Assembly: GCF_002157355.1 (NCBI RefSeq)
Contig: NZ_LYMK01000032.1
Span: 1 to 64,000 of the forward strand
Source of the DNA: Variovorax sp. JS1663
Lineage (GTDB): Bacteria > Pseudomonadota > Gammaproteobacteria > Burkholderiales > Burkholderiaceae_C
Length of the DNA stretch: 64,000 nucleotides
Direction of reading: 5' to 3'
Positions 55,429 through 63,837 of this stretch are shown here, piece by piece (position 1 is the first letter of the stretch; the number at the start of each line of letters is the position of its first letter). A model generated the notes under the pieces. It was not told the origin of the DNA. It ran no database searches and saw only the letters and a list, made by a program, of their open reading frames with translations. The translations under genes were made by a program, and so were the position numbers.

Positions 55429-56228
55429 CTCGTGCTCCCGTTCTTCTCGGCGCTCTTGGCAAGGAAGGCCATCACCGATTCGCGATGCTCGGTGCTGGTG
55501 TAGCAGATGCCTTGCGCCTGGCTCCCCTGGGCGAACACCTGGTGCGCCGACATCTCGAAACTTTGGTTGAGGATGGTCTTGCCCAAGGCGAGCGCCGTGG
55601 CGGAGCCCTTGCTCATCTCGCGAGCCCAACGCTGGGCATCGGCCACCAGGGCACCGGCATCGGTCTTGCGATCGGCGATGCCGAGTTTGAGGGCCTCGTC
55701 CACCTCGACCTTGCGGCCGCTGAAGATCAGTTCCTTGGCGCGGGCGAGGCCGACGCGGCGTGGCAGGAAGTACATTCCGCCGCCGTCCGGGACGATACCG
55801 CGATTGATGTAGGACCAGGTGAAGCTGGCCGCTTCCGACGCGATGATGAAGTCGCAGGCGAGCGCCGTGTCCGCGCCCAGGCCCGAGGCGGCGCCATTGA
55901 CGGCGGCAATCGTCGGCTTGGGCATGGTGAGCAGAAGCGTTTGGGTGTGATGCACGCGCTGCTGCCGCGCCCAGCCGTTGAAGCCGACCTCGCCTGCAGG
56001 GGCTTGCATGCGCCGCTCCATGCCAGCGACATCGCCGCCTGCACAGAAGCCTTTGCCACGTCCGGTCAGCACGAGGGCGCGGATCGCCTTGTCGTGGTTC
56101 ACGTGCTCCAGCGCGGAGATGAATTCGGTGCGCATGTCATCGCTCATGGCGTTGCGCTTCTCCGGACGGTTCAGCCAAAGCGTTGCGACGCCGTCGGCAA
56201 CCTCGAGTTCGATCAGTTTTGCAGTCAT
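55425..56228 (-). CDS. Enoyl-CoA hydratase/isomerase (crotonase family)
   Basis: 267 residues. Oxyanion-hole segments are FCAGGDVAGMERR and NGAASGLGADTALACDF, and the active-site region GIVPDGGGMYFLPRRVG follows. It would hydrate, isomerise or hydrolyse an acyl-CoA, here probably the product of the neighbouring acyl-CoA synthetase. Its ATG lies 18 bases after the Bug-protein stop. Confidence 0.92.
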   Translation of the reverse strand: MTAKLIELEVADGVATLWLNRPEKRNAMSDDMRTEFISALEHVNHDKAIRALVLTGRGKGFCAGGDVAGMERRMQAPAGEVGFNGWARQQRVHHTQTLLLTMPKPTIAAVNGAASGLGADTALACDFIIASEAASFTWSYINRGIVPDGGGMYFLPRRVGLARAKELIFSGRKVEVDEALKLGIADRKTDAGALVADAQRWAREMSKGSATALALGKTILNQSFEMSAHQVFAQGSQAQGICYTSTEHRESVMAFLAKSAEKNGSTR

Positions 56229-56246
56229 GTTGTCTCTCCTGGGTGG

Positions 56247-57248
56247 TCAGTCGGTGGTGATCTTGTTTTCCTTGACGACCTTGCGCCAGCGCGCTTCCTC
56301 GCCCTTGGCGTAGCGGTCGAACTCTTCGGGGGAGCCGCCGTTGATCACAAGGCCCTCGCTCTCCACGCGTTTGCGGAAGGCATCGGTCTGCACCGCCTTC
56401 TTCGCCGCGGCATTCAGCTTGCCGATCACGTCCGGCGGCGTGCCGGCCGGTGCATACAGGCCGTACCAACTGTCGGCGGCGTAGCCGGGAACGCCGCTCT
56501 CGGCGACCGTGGGGACCTTGGCGAGCGACGGGGTGGTGGAGCGCGCGGCGGTGGTGACGGCCAGGGCGCGCAGCTTGCCACTTTCCACGAACGTGCCGAC
56601 CGCGGCCGCGGTAGCGAACATCACATCCACCTGGCCACCCAGCAGATCGGTGATAGCCGGTCCTGCGCCGCGGTACGGGATGTGCGTGATGTCGGTCTTC
56701 GTCAGGTTCTTGAAAAGCTCTCCCGCCAGATGCGCGGAAGTACCTGCGCCCTGCGAGGCGAACGAGAGCTTGCCGGGATTGGCCTTGGCGGCCGCGATGA
56801 CGTCGCGCACCGACTTGAGCGGGCTGTCGGCACGCACGACGAGCACGTTCGGCGAGACGCCTACCAGCATCACGGGCGCAAAGGCCTTCTCGTGGTTGTA
56901 CGGCAGCTTCGACTGCAGGCTCGGGTTGACGACGTGCGCGACGGTCGCCATTACGAGCGTGTAGCCGTCGGCCGGGCTCTTGGCGACCATGTCGGTGCCG
57001 ATGATGGTTCCAGCGCCCGGCTTGTTGTCGATGATCACGGGCTGCCCAAGCTCCTGCCCCATGGTGATGCCCATGGTGCGGGCCACCAGATCGGTGCCTC
57101 CGCCGGGTGCGAACGGCACGACGATTTTGACGGGCTTGTCCGGAAACGCAGCGTAGGCGGGCGACGCGATGGTGACTGCCGCGGCAGCGACCACGCAGGA
57201 AAGAAGGGCTTGAAGCTTGGCGTGTGCCGCTATCAGCATGCTGTGCAT
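56247..57248 (-). CDS. Bug/TctC-family periplasmic binding protein 1
   Basis: 333 residues with a long signal peptide (residues 1-34) and the family start FPDKPVKIVVPFAPGGGTDL, then GQPVIIDNKPGAGTIIG and ITHIPYRGAGPAITDLLGG. Bug proteins bind carboxylates by their carboxyl group and normally serve tripartite TctABC transporters or act as orphans in sensing. No TctA or TctB gene is in the window. It heads the acyl-CoA operon and faces the IclR gene. Confidence 0.92.
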   Translation of the reverse strand: MHSMLIAAHAKLQALLSCVVAAAAVTIASPAYAAFPDKPVKIVVPFAPGGGTDLVARTMGITMGQELGQPVIIDNKPGAGTIIGTDMVAKSPADGYTLVMATVAHVVNPSLQSKLPYNHEKAFAPVMLVGVSPNVLVVRADSPLKSVRDVIAAAKANPGKLSFASQGAGTSAHLAGELFKNLTKTDITHIPYRGAGPAITDLLGGQVDVMFATAAAVGTFVESGKLRALAVTTAARSTTPSLAKVPTVAESGVPGYAADSWYGLYAPAGTPPDVIGKLNAAAKKAVQTDAFRKRVESEGLVINGGSPEEFDRYAKGEEARWRKVVKENKITTD

Positions 57249-57363
57249 GAATTTGTCTCCGTGTCGGAAAAATGCGTGACGATTGAAAGTCGATGGCGGC
57301 GCAAGGGGCTCTTCTCATCGGCCAGCCGAGCTTAGGGTCGTCCCGACTTTTTCGCATCCCCCT

Positions 57364-57383
57364 GATTCCATCCTTTGGAAATC
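57364..57383. promoter_or_regulatory. Inverted repeat resembling an IclR operator
   Basis: GATTCCA at 57364-57370 and TGGAAATC at 57376-57383 form a near-perfect dyad (TTCCA-N5-TGGAA core). The half site resembles TGGAAAT of the Escherichia coli IclR consensus. It lies 17 bases before the iclR-type gene and within the 152-base divergent gap, as expected for autoregulation and operon control. Confidence 0.45.
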
Positions 57384-57400
57384 TGAGCTAGGCTCGACCG

Positions 57401-58255
57401 ATGTCCGCCGACTCAAACATTCCAGAGGCACCCGCACGGCGGCGCCATCACGAAGCGCCGACCCTGAACCGTTCGCTTGAGCGCGGCATCGAAGTGCTGA
57501 GGGCCTTCCGGCCGGGCGCCGATCTTCTGGGGAATGGGGAGATTGCTGAAAGGACCGCTCTGTCGCGCGCGACGGTAAGCAGGCTGACGCAGACCTTGGT
57601 GGAGTGCGGGATGCTCGAGCACGTTCGGGGCCGGCGTGCTTATCGGCTGGCTGCGCCCGTTCTCAGTTTTGCGCACGCCATGCGCGCCGGGTCGCCTGCG
57701 CTGAATGCAGCGGCGCCGCTCATGCGAGCGCTGGCCGAGAAGATGCGCATCAACGTCGGTCTGGCAGTGGCGGACCGCGACGAAATGGTCTACCTGGAGT
57801 CCGTTCGCTACAACCGGCGCGTGTCGCTGCGCAACGTGGTCGCGGGTCAACGCGTGCCGATGGAACTCACCTCGCTGGGCAGGGCGTACCTGGCAGTCGC
57901 CCAGGACTCGGACCGTCGCGCGCTGATGGCAAAGTTCCGCACCAGGCGGCCGAGTGAATGGCGGGAGCTGAGAAGGGAGATCGAGGAAGCGAAGCACTGC
58001 GTGGAGCAGCGGGGCTACTGCACGGCCTCCTGGCAACCGGAAGTCGTGGCGCTCGCAACGCCGCTGGTCGTGCCGGACGGCCCCATCTATGTGCTCAACG
58101 TCAGCGTGTCCACGGCCGCCACCCCACGGGACGCGGAAGCCGAATTGAGCAGCGCATTGCTCGACCTTTCCCTGAAGGTCGCAGCAGCGCTGGACGCACA
58201 TCCGCTTCCCATCGTTCGGCCTCCGGACAGGAGACCACAGTCGTCGGAAGTTTAG
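57401..58255 (+). CDS. IclR-family transcriptional regulator
   Basis: 284 residues. The N-terminal winged helix at about 25-90 (LERGIEVLRAFRPGADLLGN, then SRATVSRLTQTLVECGML) is followed by a GAF-like effector domain (VGLAVADRDEMVYLESV and the late cysteine/His region RGYCTASWQPEVVALATPLV). Divergent from the acyl-CoA operon it probably controls. Its last 4 bases overlap the convergent Bug gene. Confidence 0.92.
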   Translation: MSADSNIPEAPARRRHHEAPTLNRSLERGIEVLRAFRPGADLLGNGEIAERTALSRATVSRLTQTLVECGMLEHVRGRRAYRLAAPVLSFAHAMRAGSPALNAAAPLMRALAEKMRINVGLAVADRDEMVYLESVRYNRRVSLRNVVAGQRVPMELTSLGRAYLAVAQDSDRRALMAKFRTRRPSEWRELRREIEEAKHCVEQRGYCTASWQPEVVALATPLVVPDGPIYVLNVSVSTAATPRDAEAELSSALLDLSLKVAAALDAHPLPIVRPPDRRPQSSEV

Positions 58256-59235
58256 AAGTCGATTTTTATGTTCGCGTCCTTGACCGCCTTGCCGATCTTC
58301 GCGAGGTCGTCACGGATGATCTGCTTGAACTGCTGCGGACTCGACTTGGCAGGAATGAACGAGAGCTCTTCGAACTTCGCCTTGAGCGAAGGCGCGTCGA
58401 CCGCCCTGGCGATTTCCGCGTTCAAGCGCTCGGTTACCGCTGCGGGCATGTTGGCCGGGCCCCAGATGCCATACCAGGACAGCAACTCGAACCCTGGGAT
58501 GCCGCTCTCCGCAACCGTCGGCACATCGGGCATCTTGGACACTCGCGTCTTGCTCGTCACGGCCAGCGCACGTAGGCGCCCGGCCTGGACGAATGAGTGA
58601 ACCCCGGGCATCGGAGAGATGGCGGCAGAGACGTGGCCGCCGACGACGTCGGTCAACTGCGGAACCGCCCCCTTATAGGCCACGATTTCCATCTTGAGCT
58701 TGAGCTCCCGATTGATCATCTCCTCGCTCAGATGGCTGGTGGTGCCCAGGCCCGACGTCGCCCAGGTGTACTTGTTGGGGTTGGCCTGCGCCAGCTTGGT
58801 GAACTCGGTGAAGGTCTTGGCCGGAACGTCGTTGTTGACTGCCACGACCAGGGGCACGTAGCCGATCTGCCCGACGGGCGTGAAGTCCTTCTCGGCGTCG
58901 TACGTCTTCTTGGCGACCACCAGCGGCATGTAGACCTGGCTGGACGCATTGAACAGCAGGGTGTAGCCGTCGGCGGCGGCCTTCCTGACGTTGAGCGAAC
59001 CGAGCATGCCCGAAGCGCCGGGCTGGTTCTCGATCACGATCGGCTGGCCCAATTGACGCTGCAGCTGATCGGCGACCATGCGGCCGACGGTGTCGATCGA
59101 ACCGCCGGGGGTGTAGGGAATGACCATCCGGATGGGCTTGTTCGGGTAGGTCTGGGCGCTGCAGACGGCGGCGCAGGCAATGGCGCCGCCCAGCAGCGCA
59201 ACCCGTAGCACGGGCGAGAGGACGCGGTTCAGCAT
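58252..59235 (-). CDS. Bug/TctC-family periplasmic binding protein 2
   Basis: 327 residues, signal peptide to about residue 27 (ACAAVCSAQT), family start YPNKPIRMVIPYTPGGSIDT, GQPIVIENQPGASGMLG and the late WYGIWGPANMPA. It lies 80 bases after the alpha/beta hydrolase and is probably cotranscribed with it under the LysR regulator. Confidence 0.92.
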   Translation of the reverse strand: MLNRVLSPVLRVALLGGAIACAAVCSAQTYPNKPIRMVIPYTPGGSIDTVGRMVADQLQRQLGQPIVIENQPGASGMLGSLNVRKAAADGYTLLFNASSQVYMPLVVAKKTYDAEKDFTPVGQIGYVPLVVAVNNDVPAKTFTEFTKLAQANPNKYTWATSGLGTTSHLSEEMINRELKLKMEIVAYKGAVPQLTDVVGGHVSAAISPMPGVHSFVQAGRLRALAVTSKTRVSKMPDVPTVAESGIPGFELLSWYGIWGPANMPAAVTERLNAEIARAVDAPSLKAKFEELSFIPAKSSPQQFKQIIRDDLAKIGKAVKDANIKIDF

Positions 59236-59315
59236 GGTGGTTTCTTTCTAGGGTTCAGGGATGTGACGAAGCGCGTGGTGGAACTCTGGTGCCTTTGCGC
59301 CGGCATGTGGGGCCG

Positions 59316-60197
59316 TCAGCCCGCTGCGTGGACACGGCGTGCAAAGGCAGCGATGGCGTCGCTCATGGCGCGCGGCTGCTCGGGCGCCATTGCGTGCCCC
59401 GCATCGCGGATCACCTGCACCGTGACGCGCTCGCCGAGCATCGGCTTCATCACGTTGGGAATGACCACCGCATCGAACTCGGCCTGCAGGTCGAGAATCG
59501 GAACCGTGTCGCCGGCAGAAAAGTAGTCATCGATGGGCGTGGCCTCGCGTGCATGGCTCTGCGCGTCGTGCGCTGCCGGAAACCAGCCGCCGAGCCACGG
59601 GCTGGGGTCATGCCCCGGCGCGAAGAAGGCGCGTCGCAAGCAGTCCAGGCGCTGGGCTTCCGGCAACGAGGGATCGCCCGCCCCATCGATCGCGTCACGC
59701 AGACGGCTGTAGGGTTTCTCGGTCGAGCCCGGCGGCAGTTTGCCGGCCGATGCGGCTGCCATCACCACGCCGCGGACCAGGTCCGGGCGATCCGCCGCGA
59801 GCGTGCGTGCTGGTTGACTGCCCCACGCGTGGCCGACCACCACGACCGGGCCGGTCTTCTCCTGGTCGAGGACGGCCGCGACGTCGGCCGCGAAAACGTG
59901 CAGGTCCAGCTTGTCCATCGGACCGCGGCTGCGGCCGACGCCGCGGGGTTCGGGCCGAAGCACGCGAAAGCCGCCCGCGACGAGATGGTCCGACACCTCG
60001 TCGTAGTCGCGGCCGGACCGTGCGAGGGAGGGCAGGATGCAGATCACCGGGCCGCTGCCCTGGTCGATGAACTCGATCTGAACCGCGTCCGCGGAATCGT
60101 TCGGGCGATAACTGGCCAATTTGCTCGGGGGGGCCAGCGGTTCTTGCGGGAGTGAGTCTTGGAGGGGCATGCCGCAGTTTGTGCCGCGGCCAGTCAT
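59316..60197 (-). CDS. Alpha/beta hydrolase fold protein lacking the usual nucleophile serine
   Basis: 293 residues. The fold is clear (ICILPSLARSGRDYDEVSDH, RVLRPEPRGVGRSRG). The nucleophile elbow reads VVGHAWGSQPA: the codon GCG at the elbow gives Ala where Ser, Asp or Cys is expected. The late acid and histidine seem to be kept (IRDAGHAMAPEQPRAM). It may be an inactive or non-hydrolytic member, or the subgroup may use another mechanism. The ATG at 60197 is six bases from the regulatory box; an internal ATG at 60170 is an alternative start. Confidence 0.82.
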   Translation of the reverse strand: MTGRGTNCGMPLQDSLPQEPLAPPSKLASYRPNDSADAVQIEFIDQGSGPVICILPSLARSGRDYDEVSDHLVAGGFRVLRPEPRGVGRSRGPMDKLDLHVFAADVAAVLDQEKTGPVVVVGHAWGSQPARTLAADRPDLVRGVVMAAASAGKLPPGSTEKPYSRLRDAIDGAGDPSLPEAQRLDCLRRAFFAPGHDPSPWLGGWFPAAHDAQSHAREATPIDDYFSAGDTVPILDLQAEFDAVVIPNVMKPMLGERVTVQVIRDAGHAMAPEQPRAMSDAIAAFARRVHAAG

Positions 60198-60203
60198 GCG
60201 GCT

Positions 60204-60229
60204 AGGACATGGCCGCTATAGCAGCTATG
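60204..60229 (-). promoter_or_regulatory. 26-base LysR-type regulatory box, copy 1
   Basis: Read on the minus strand, it matches copy 2 at 61158-61183 in 23 of 26 positions, including 17 identical bases in a row (plus-strand AGGACATGGCCGCTATA). The distal half contains the dyad ATAGC-T-GCTAT. It lies between the lysR stop and the hydrolase start. Confidence 0.6.
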
Positions 60230-60262
60230 TTGTCGGGCTATCTGGTGATCGGGCGCAGCCGC

Positions 60263-61147
60263 TCAGCGATGGCGGAAATCGAGCTCGCGCAGCAGCTGCG
60301 CCGTCCCGCGCGTGAGACGGGTTGCCGGGCGAGCGAGCGGCGTCGCCAGCACCAGCGCGTTCCAGATGCTGGGGGGTCCGATCGGGGCGTGCTGCAGCGC
60401 CTCGTCGCCTTTGGCGCTCAGGCCGCTCTCGGGCAGGATCGTGCACCCGACGCCCTTGGCCACCAGATCGAGGACGGTGCGAACGGCGCCCACTTCCGCG
60501 AGAACGTTGAGCTGAATATTGCGTGGGCTCAGCTCTTTGTCGAGCAGGTGACGAATCGCATTCGGCGCGCTTGGCAGCACCATCGGAAAATTCGCCAAGG
60601 CGGACAAGCTGACACGCGCGGGCAATCGGCTGCTGGCTGGCGCTACCAGCAGCAGCTTTTCGCGGATCAAGGGCTCGTACGACAGCTGCGGGGACACCGC
60701 GGGATCGAACAGCAGGGCCAAGTCCAGCTTTCCGACGATCAGGGACTCGCGCAACGACACGCTCAGGCCCTCCAGGACGGTGATCACGGCGCGAGGAAAC
60801 TTCTCGCGGAAGCGCTGGATCAGCGGCGTGCTCATCCCCAGCGCCACCCTCGGCGGCATGCCGACGACAACCCTGCCGCCGGGGCTTTCGTCCATGTCGC
60901 GCAGCTCGTCGCGCGCGCGCCGGGCGATGTCGAGCATCGTGCGCGCATGCGTCAGCAGCGCCTGCCCGGCCTCGGTCGCCGCCACGCCGCGCCCTGTGCG
61001 GACCAACAGACGCTGGCCGAGTTCTGATTCGAGCAGGGCAATCTGGCGGCTCAGGCTGGGCTGTGCAAGGTTGAGCGCGACGGCGCCTGCGCTGAAGCTG
61101 CCCGCATCGACCACGCTCACGAAATACTGAAGTTGCCGCAGCTCCAT
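60263..61147 (-). CDS. LysR-family transcriptional regulator (NAC/CbbR-like)
   Basis: 294 residues beginning MELRQLQYFVSVVDAGSFSA, then LAQPSLSRQIALLESELGQR, the classical LysR helix-turn-helix; the effector domain starts near residue 90. It sits between the hydrolase-Bug operon (same strand) and the amidohydrolase operon (opposite strand). Copies of a 26-base box occur just before its own start region and before the hydrolase, so it likely controls both units and itself. Confidence 0.92.
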   Translation of the reverse strand: MELRQLQYFVSVVDAGSFSAGAVALNLAQPSLSRQIALLESELGQRLLVRTGRGVAATEAGQALLTHARTMLDIARRARDELRDMDESPGGRVVVGMPPRVALGMSTPLIQRFREKFPRAVITVLEGLSVSLRESLIVGKLDLALLFDPAVSPQLSYEPLIREKLLLVAPASSRLPARVSLSALANFPMVLPSAPNAIRHLLDKELSPRNIQLNVLAEVGAVRTVLDLVAKGVGCTILPESGLSAKGDEALQHAPIGPPSIWNALVLATPLARPATRLTRGTAQLLRELDFRHR

Positions 61148-61157
61148 AGCCGGAAAG

Positions 61158-61183
61158 CATAACCGGTATAGCGGCCATGTCCT
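61158..61183 (+). promoter_or_regulatory. 26-base LysR-type regulatory box, copy 2
   Basis: Ends in TATAGCGGCCATGTCCT (61167-61183), identical to the reverse complement of 60204-60220. The preceding nine bases match copy 1 in six positions. It lies between divergent starts at 61147 (lysR) and 61218 (amidohydrolase), 34 bases before the latter. Confidence 0.6.
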
Positions 61184-61217
61184 TACGCTTTGACGGTCCG
61201 GCCGCCAGACTGACGCC

Positions 61218-62057
61218 ATGACATCGACCCTTCCCCCCGGCGCCTGCAACGCCCACTGCCACGTGTTCGGACCTGGCACCCGTTTCCCCTATGCGCCGAA
61301 CGCGAGCTTCGTGCCGAAGGAGGACGCGCCCAAGGAGGCATTGTTCGCCTTGAACGACAGCCTCGGGCTGCAACGCTGCGTGGTGGTCCAGTCGGCCTGC
61401 CATGGCTTCGACAACAGCGCGACGGAAGACGCGTTGGCCTCGCGCCCCGACAGCTACCGGGGCATCGCCTTGCTCCCGACCGACGTGCCGGATGCCGAGT
61501 TGACGCGGCTCGACGCCGCCGGTTTCCGCGGCGTGCGCTTCAACTTCATGGGACACCTTGGCCAGCACACGCCGATCGAGTACGTGCTGGGCCTGGCCGC
61601 GCGCTTCGCGCCGCTCGGCTGGCACCTGCAGATCCATGGCGACCCCGCCCTGCTGACCGAACTGGCGCCGGCGCTGCGGCGCTCCCCGACACCGGTGGTG
61701 ATCGACCATATCGGCCGCATCGATGCGGCGCTGGGTCTGGACCAGCCTGACTTCCGTGCCCTGCTCGCGCTGATGGACGACCACCGCTTCTGGGTCAAGG
61801 TCAGTGGCATGGACCGCATCACGCGCCTGGGCCCGCCCTATGCAGACGCACAACCATTCGCCAGCAAGCTGGTCGCGGAGTTCGGCGACCGTGTGGTGTG
61901 GGGCAACGACTGGCCGCACCCGAACCACGCTGGGCCGACCCCCAACGAACAACAACTGGTTGATCTCATCAGCGCAGTCGCACCGACGACCTCGGCGCGC
62001 GAAGCGCTGCTTGTTCGCAATCCTCAACGGCTTTATCAATTTGGAGACAGATCATGA
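61218..62057 (+). CDS. Amidohydrolase-2 family, 2-pyrone-4,6-dicarboxylate lactonase-like
   Basis: 279 residues, a TIM-barrel hydrolase. The opening is PGACNAHCHVFGPGTRFPYA, as in LigI, followed by GVRFNFMGHLG, WHLQIHGDP, PVVIDHIGR and the final metal/acid segment VVWGNDWPHPN. LigI opens the pyrone dicarboxylate lactone in lignin-aromatic breakdown; relatives open other lactones. It overlaps the SDR gene by 4 bases and heads the rightward operon. Confidence 0.87.
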   Translation: MTSTLPPGACNAHCHVFGPGTRFPYAPNASFVPKEDAPKEALFALNDSLGLQRCVVVQSACHGFDNSATEDALASRPDSYRGIALLPTDVPDAELTRLDAAGFRGVRFNFMGHLGQHTPIEYVLGLAARFAPLGWHLQIHGDPALLTELAPALRRSPTPVVIDHIGRIDAALGLDQPDFRALLALMDDHRFWVKVSGMDRITRLGPPYADAQPFASKLVAEFGDRVVWGNDWPHPNHAGPTPNEQQLVDLISAVAPTTSAREALLVRNPQRLYQFGDRS

Positions 62058-62854
62058 GCCTTCGATTCGAGAACAAAGTAGCCATCGTGACCGGTGCCGG
62101 TTGCGTTGGTGCCGGCTGGGGCAACGGTCGTGCCATCGCGGTCCGGCTGGCCGAAGAAGGAGCCAAGGTACTGGCGGTCGATCGCGACCGCGCCCGACTT
62201 GACGAAACCCTCGATCTTGCGGGTGACGCACGCGCCTCGATCACTCCCTGGGTCTGCGATGTGACCAGCAGCGAAAGCGTGGCCGCCATGGCCAAGGCCT
62301 GCATCGAGACCTACGGCACGGTGGACATCCTGGTCAACAACGTCGGCGGCTCGGCGGCCGGTGGCGCGGTGGAACTGGCCGAGGAAGTCTGGGACCTGCA
62401 GATCGACATCAACCTCAAGAGCGTGTTCCTTACCTGCAAGCACGTGCTGCCCACGATGCTGGCCAAGGGCGCCGGCGCCATCGTCAACATTTCCTCGACC
62501 TCCGGACTGCGCTGGACAGGCAGCGCGCAGGTGGCCTATGCAGCCACCAAGGCCGGCGTCATCCAGATGTCGCGCGTGATGGCAGTCCAGCATGCGGCCC
62601 AGGGGGTGCGTGTGAACAGCGTCGTGCCGGGTCAACTGCACACACCAATGGTGGAAACCCGGCTGGCCAAGCAACGCGCCGGCGGCGACGTCGACACGTT
62701 GCTCGCGCAGCGGCAGAAGCGCATACCGCTCGGATTCATGGGCGACGGTCGCGACACCGCGAGCGCCGTGCTGTTCCTGGCCAGCGACGAAGCCCGCTTC
62801 GTCACCGGGACCGAACTCATCGTCGACGGCGGCATGACGGCGCGCTGCGACTGA
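62054..62854 (+). CDS. Short-chain dehydrogenase/reductase (SDR)
   Basis: 266 residues, classical SDR. The dinucleotide loop is TGAGCVGAGWGNGRAIA (slightly longer than TGxxxGxG), then NNVGG, catalytic Ser in NISSTSG and YAATKAG for Tyr/Lys. The C-terminal FVTGTELIVDGGMTARC is typical. It would interconvert a hydroxyl and a keto group with NAD(P). Coupled to the preceding amidohydrolase by an ATGA overlap. Confidence 0.92.
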   Translation: MSLRFENKVAIVTGAGCVGAGWGNGRAIAVRLAEEGAKVLAVDRDRARLDETLDLAGDARASITPWVCDVTSSESVAAMAKACIETYGTVDILVNNVGGSAAGGAVELAEEVWDLQIDINLKSVFLTCKHVLPTMLAKGAGAIVNISSTSGLRWTGSAQVAYAATKAGVIQMSRVMAVQHAAQGVRVNSVVPGQLHTPMVETRLAKQRAGGDVDTLLAQRQKRIPLGFMGDGRDTASAVLFLASDEARFVTGTELIVDGGMTARCD

Positions 62855-62880
62855 CCGCCCCATCTTCAGGTACAGACTCA

Positions 62881-63837
62881 ATGTTCAATCGCATCCTTCT
62901 CGGCGCCTGCCTGGGCGTCGTCTTCGCGAGCTCAGCCGCGGCACAACCGAAGTCGACGCGCATCGTCGTTTCATTTACCTCGGGCGGTCCGGTGGACGCG
63001 GTGGCCCGCACGATCTCCGAGCAGCTCGGCAAGGAGCTCGGCCGGACCGTCATCATCGACAACAAGCCAGGAGCCAACGGCGCGATCGGCGCGGCGGACG
63101 TGGCGAAGTCGCCCGCCGATGGCAGCACGCTCTGGTTCACGAGCGTCGGCGCGGCTGCAATCAATGCCTCGCTCTACGAAAAGCTCACCTACGACATGCA
63201 GCGTGACTTTGCGCCGGTATCGGTGGTGGTCAACAACGTCGAAGTGCTGGTCGCGCAAAAGAGCGACCCGGCCCAGGACGCGGCCGAGTTCGTGGCCGCG
63301 ACCAAGAAGCGCGCCGAACCCACCCCCATGGCGTCCTCGGGCACCGGGAGCATCCCCCACTTGGCAATCGAGCAGTTGGCCGACGGGACCGGCGCCAAGC
63401 TGATGCACGTGCCCTACAAGGGCGCCGCGCCGGCGATCACCGACATGATGAGCGGACAGGTCAAGGGCTTCTTCGGCGACGTCACTGGTCTGCTCGGGCA
63501 CCTGCAGGGCGGACGTCTTAAAGCGCTGGGCGTCGCCTCGAGCAGGCGCCACCCGTCGCTGCCAGAAGTCAAGACACTGGAAGAACAAGGCATCAAGGGC
63601 GTCGACACCAACAACTGGTACGCCCTGTACGCACCTGCGAAGACGCCGCCCGAGGTGATCGAGGCAATCAACAAGGCCCTGCGCAATACCCTGGCCGCGC
63701 CTGCAGTGCGAGACAAGCTGCTCAAGGCCGGCACCGAACCTGCCCCCTCCACTCCCCAGGAGCTGGCCGCGCTGCAGAGGCGCGACGCCGACAAATGGGC
63801 CAAGCTGATCCGGGCCAAGAACATCAAGGCCGACTGA
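62881..63837 (+). CDS. Bug/TctC-family periplasmic binding protein 3
   Basis: 318 residues, signal peptide to about residue 21 (SSAAA), RIVVSFTSGGPVDAVARTIS, VIIDNKPGANGAIG and LMHVPYKGAAPAITDMMSG. Third protein of this family in 7.6 kb, again without tripartite membrane subunits. It lies in the operon with the lactonase-like enzyme and SDR, so its ligand is probably their substrate. Confidence 0.92.
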   Translation: MFNRILLGACLGVVFASSAAAQPKSTRIVVSFTSGGPVDAVARTISEQLGKELGRTVIIDNKPGANGAIGAADVAKSPADGSTLWFTSVGAAAINASLYEKLTYDMQRDFAPVSVVVNNVEVLVAQKSDPAQDAAEFVAATKKRAEPTPMASSGTGSIPHLAIEQLADGTGAKLMHVPYKGAAPAITDMMSGQVKGFFGDVTGLLGHLQGGRLKALGVASSRRHPSLPEVKTLEEQGIKGVDTNNWYALYAPAKTPPEVIEAINKALRNTLAAPAVRDKLLKAGTEPAPSTPQELAALQRRDADKWAKLIRAKNIKAD

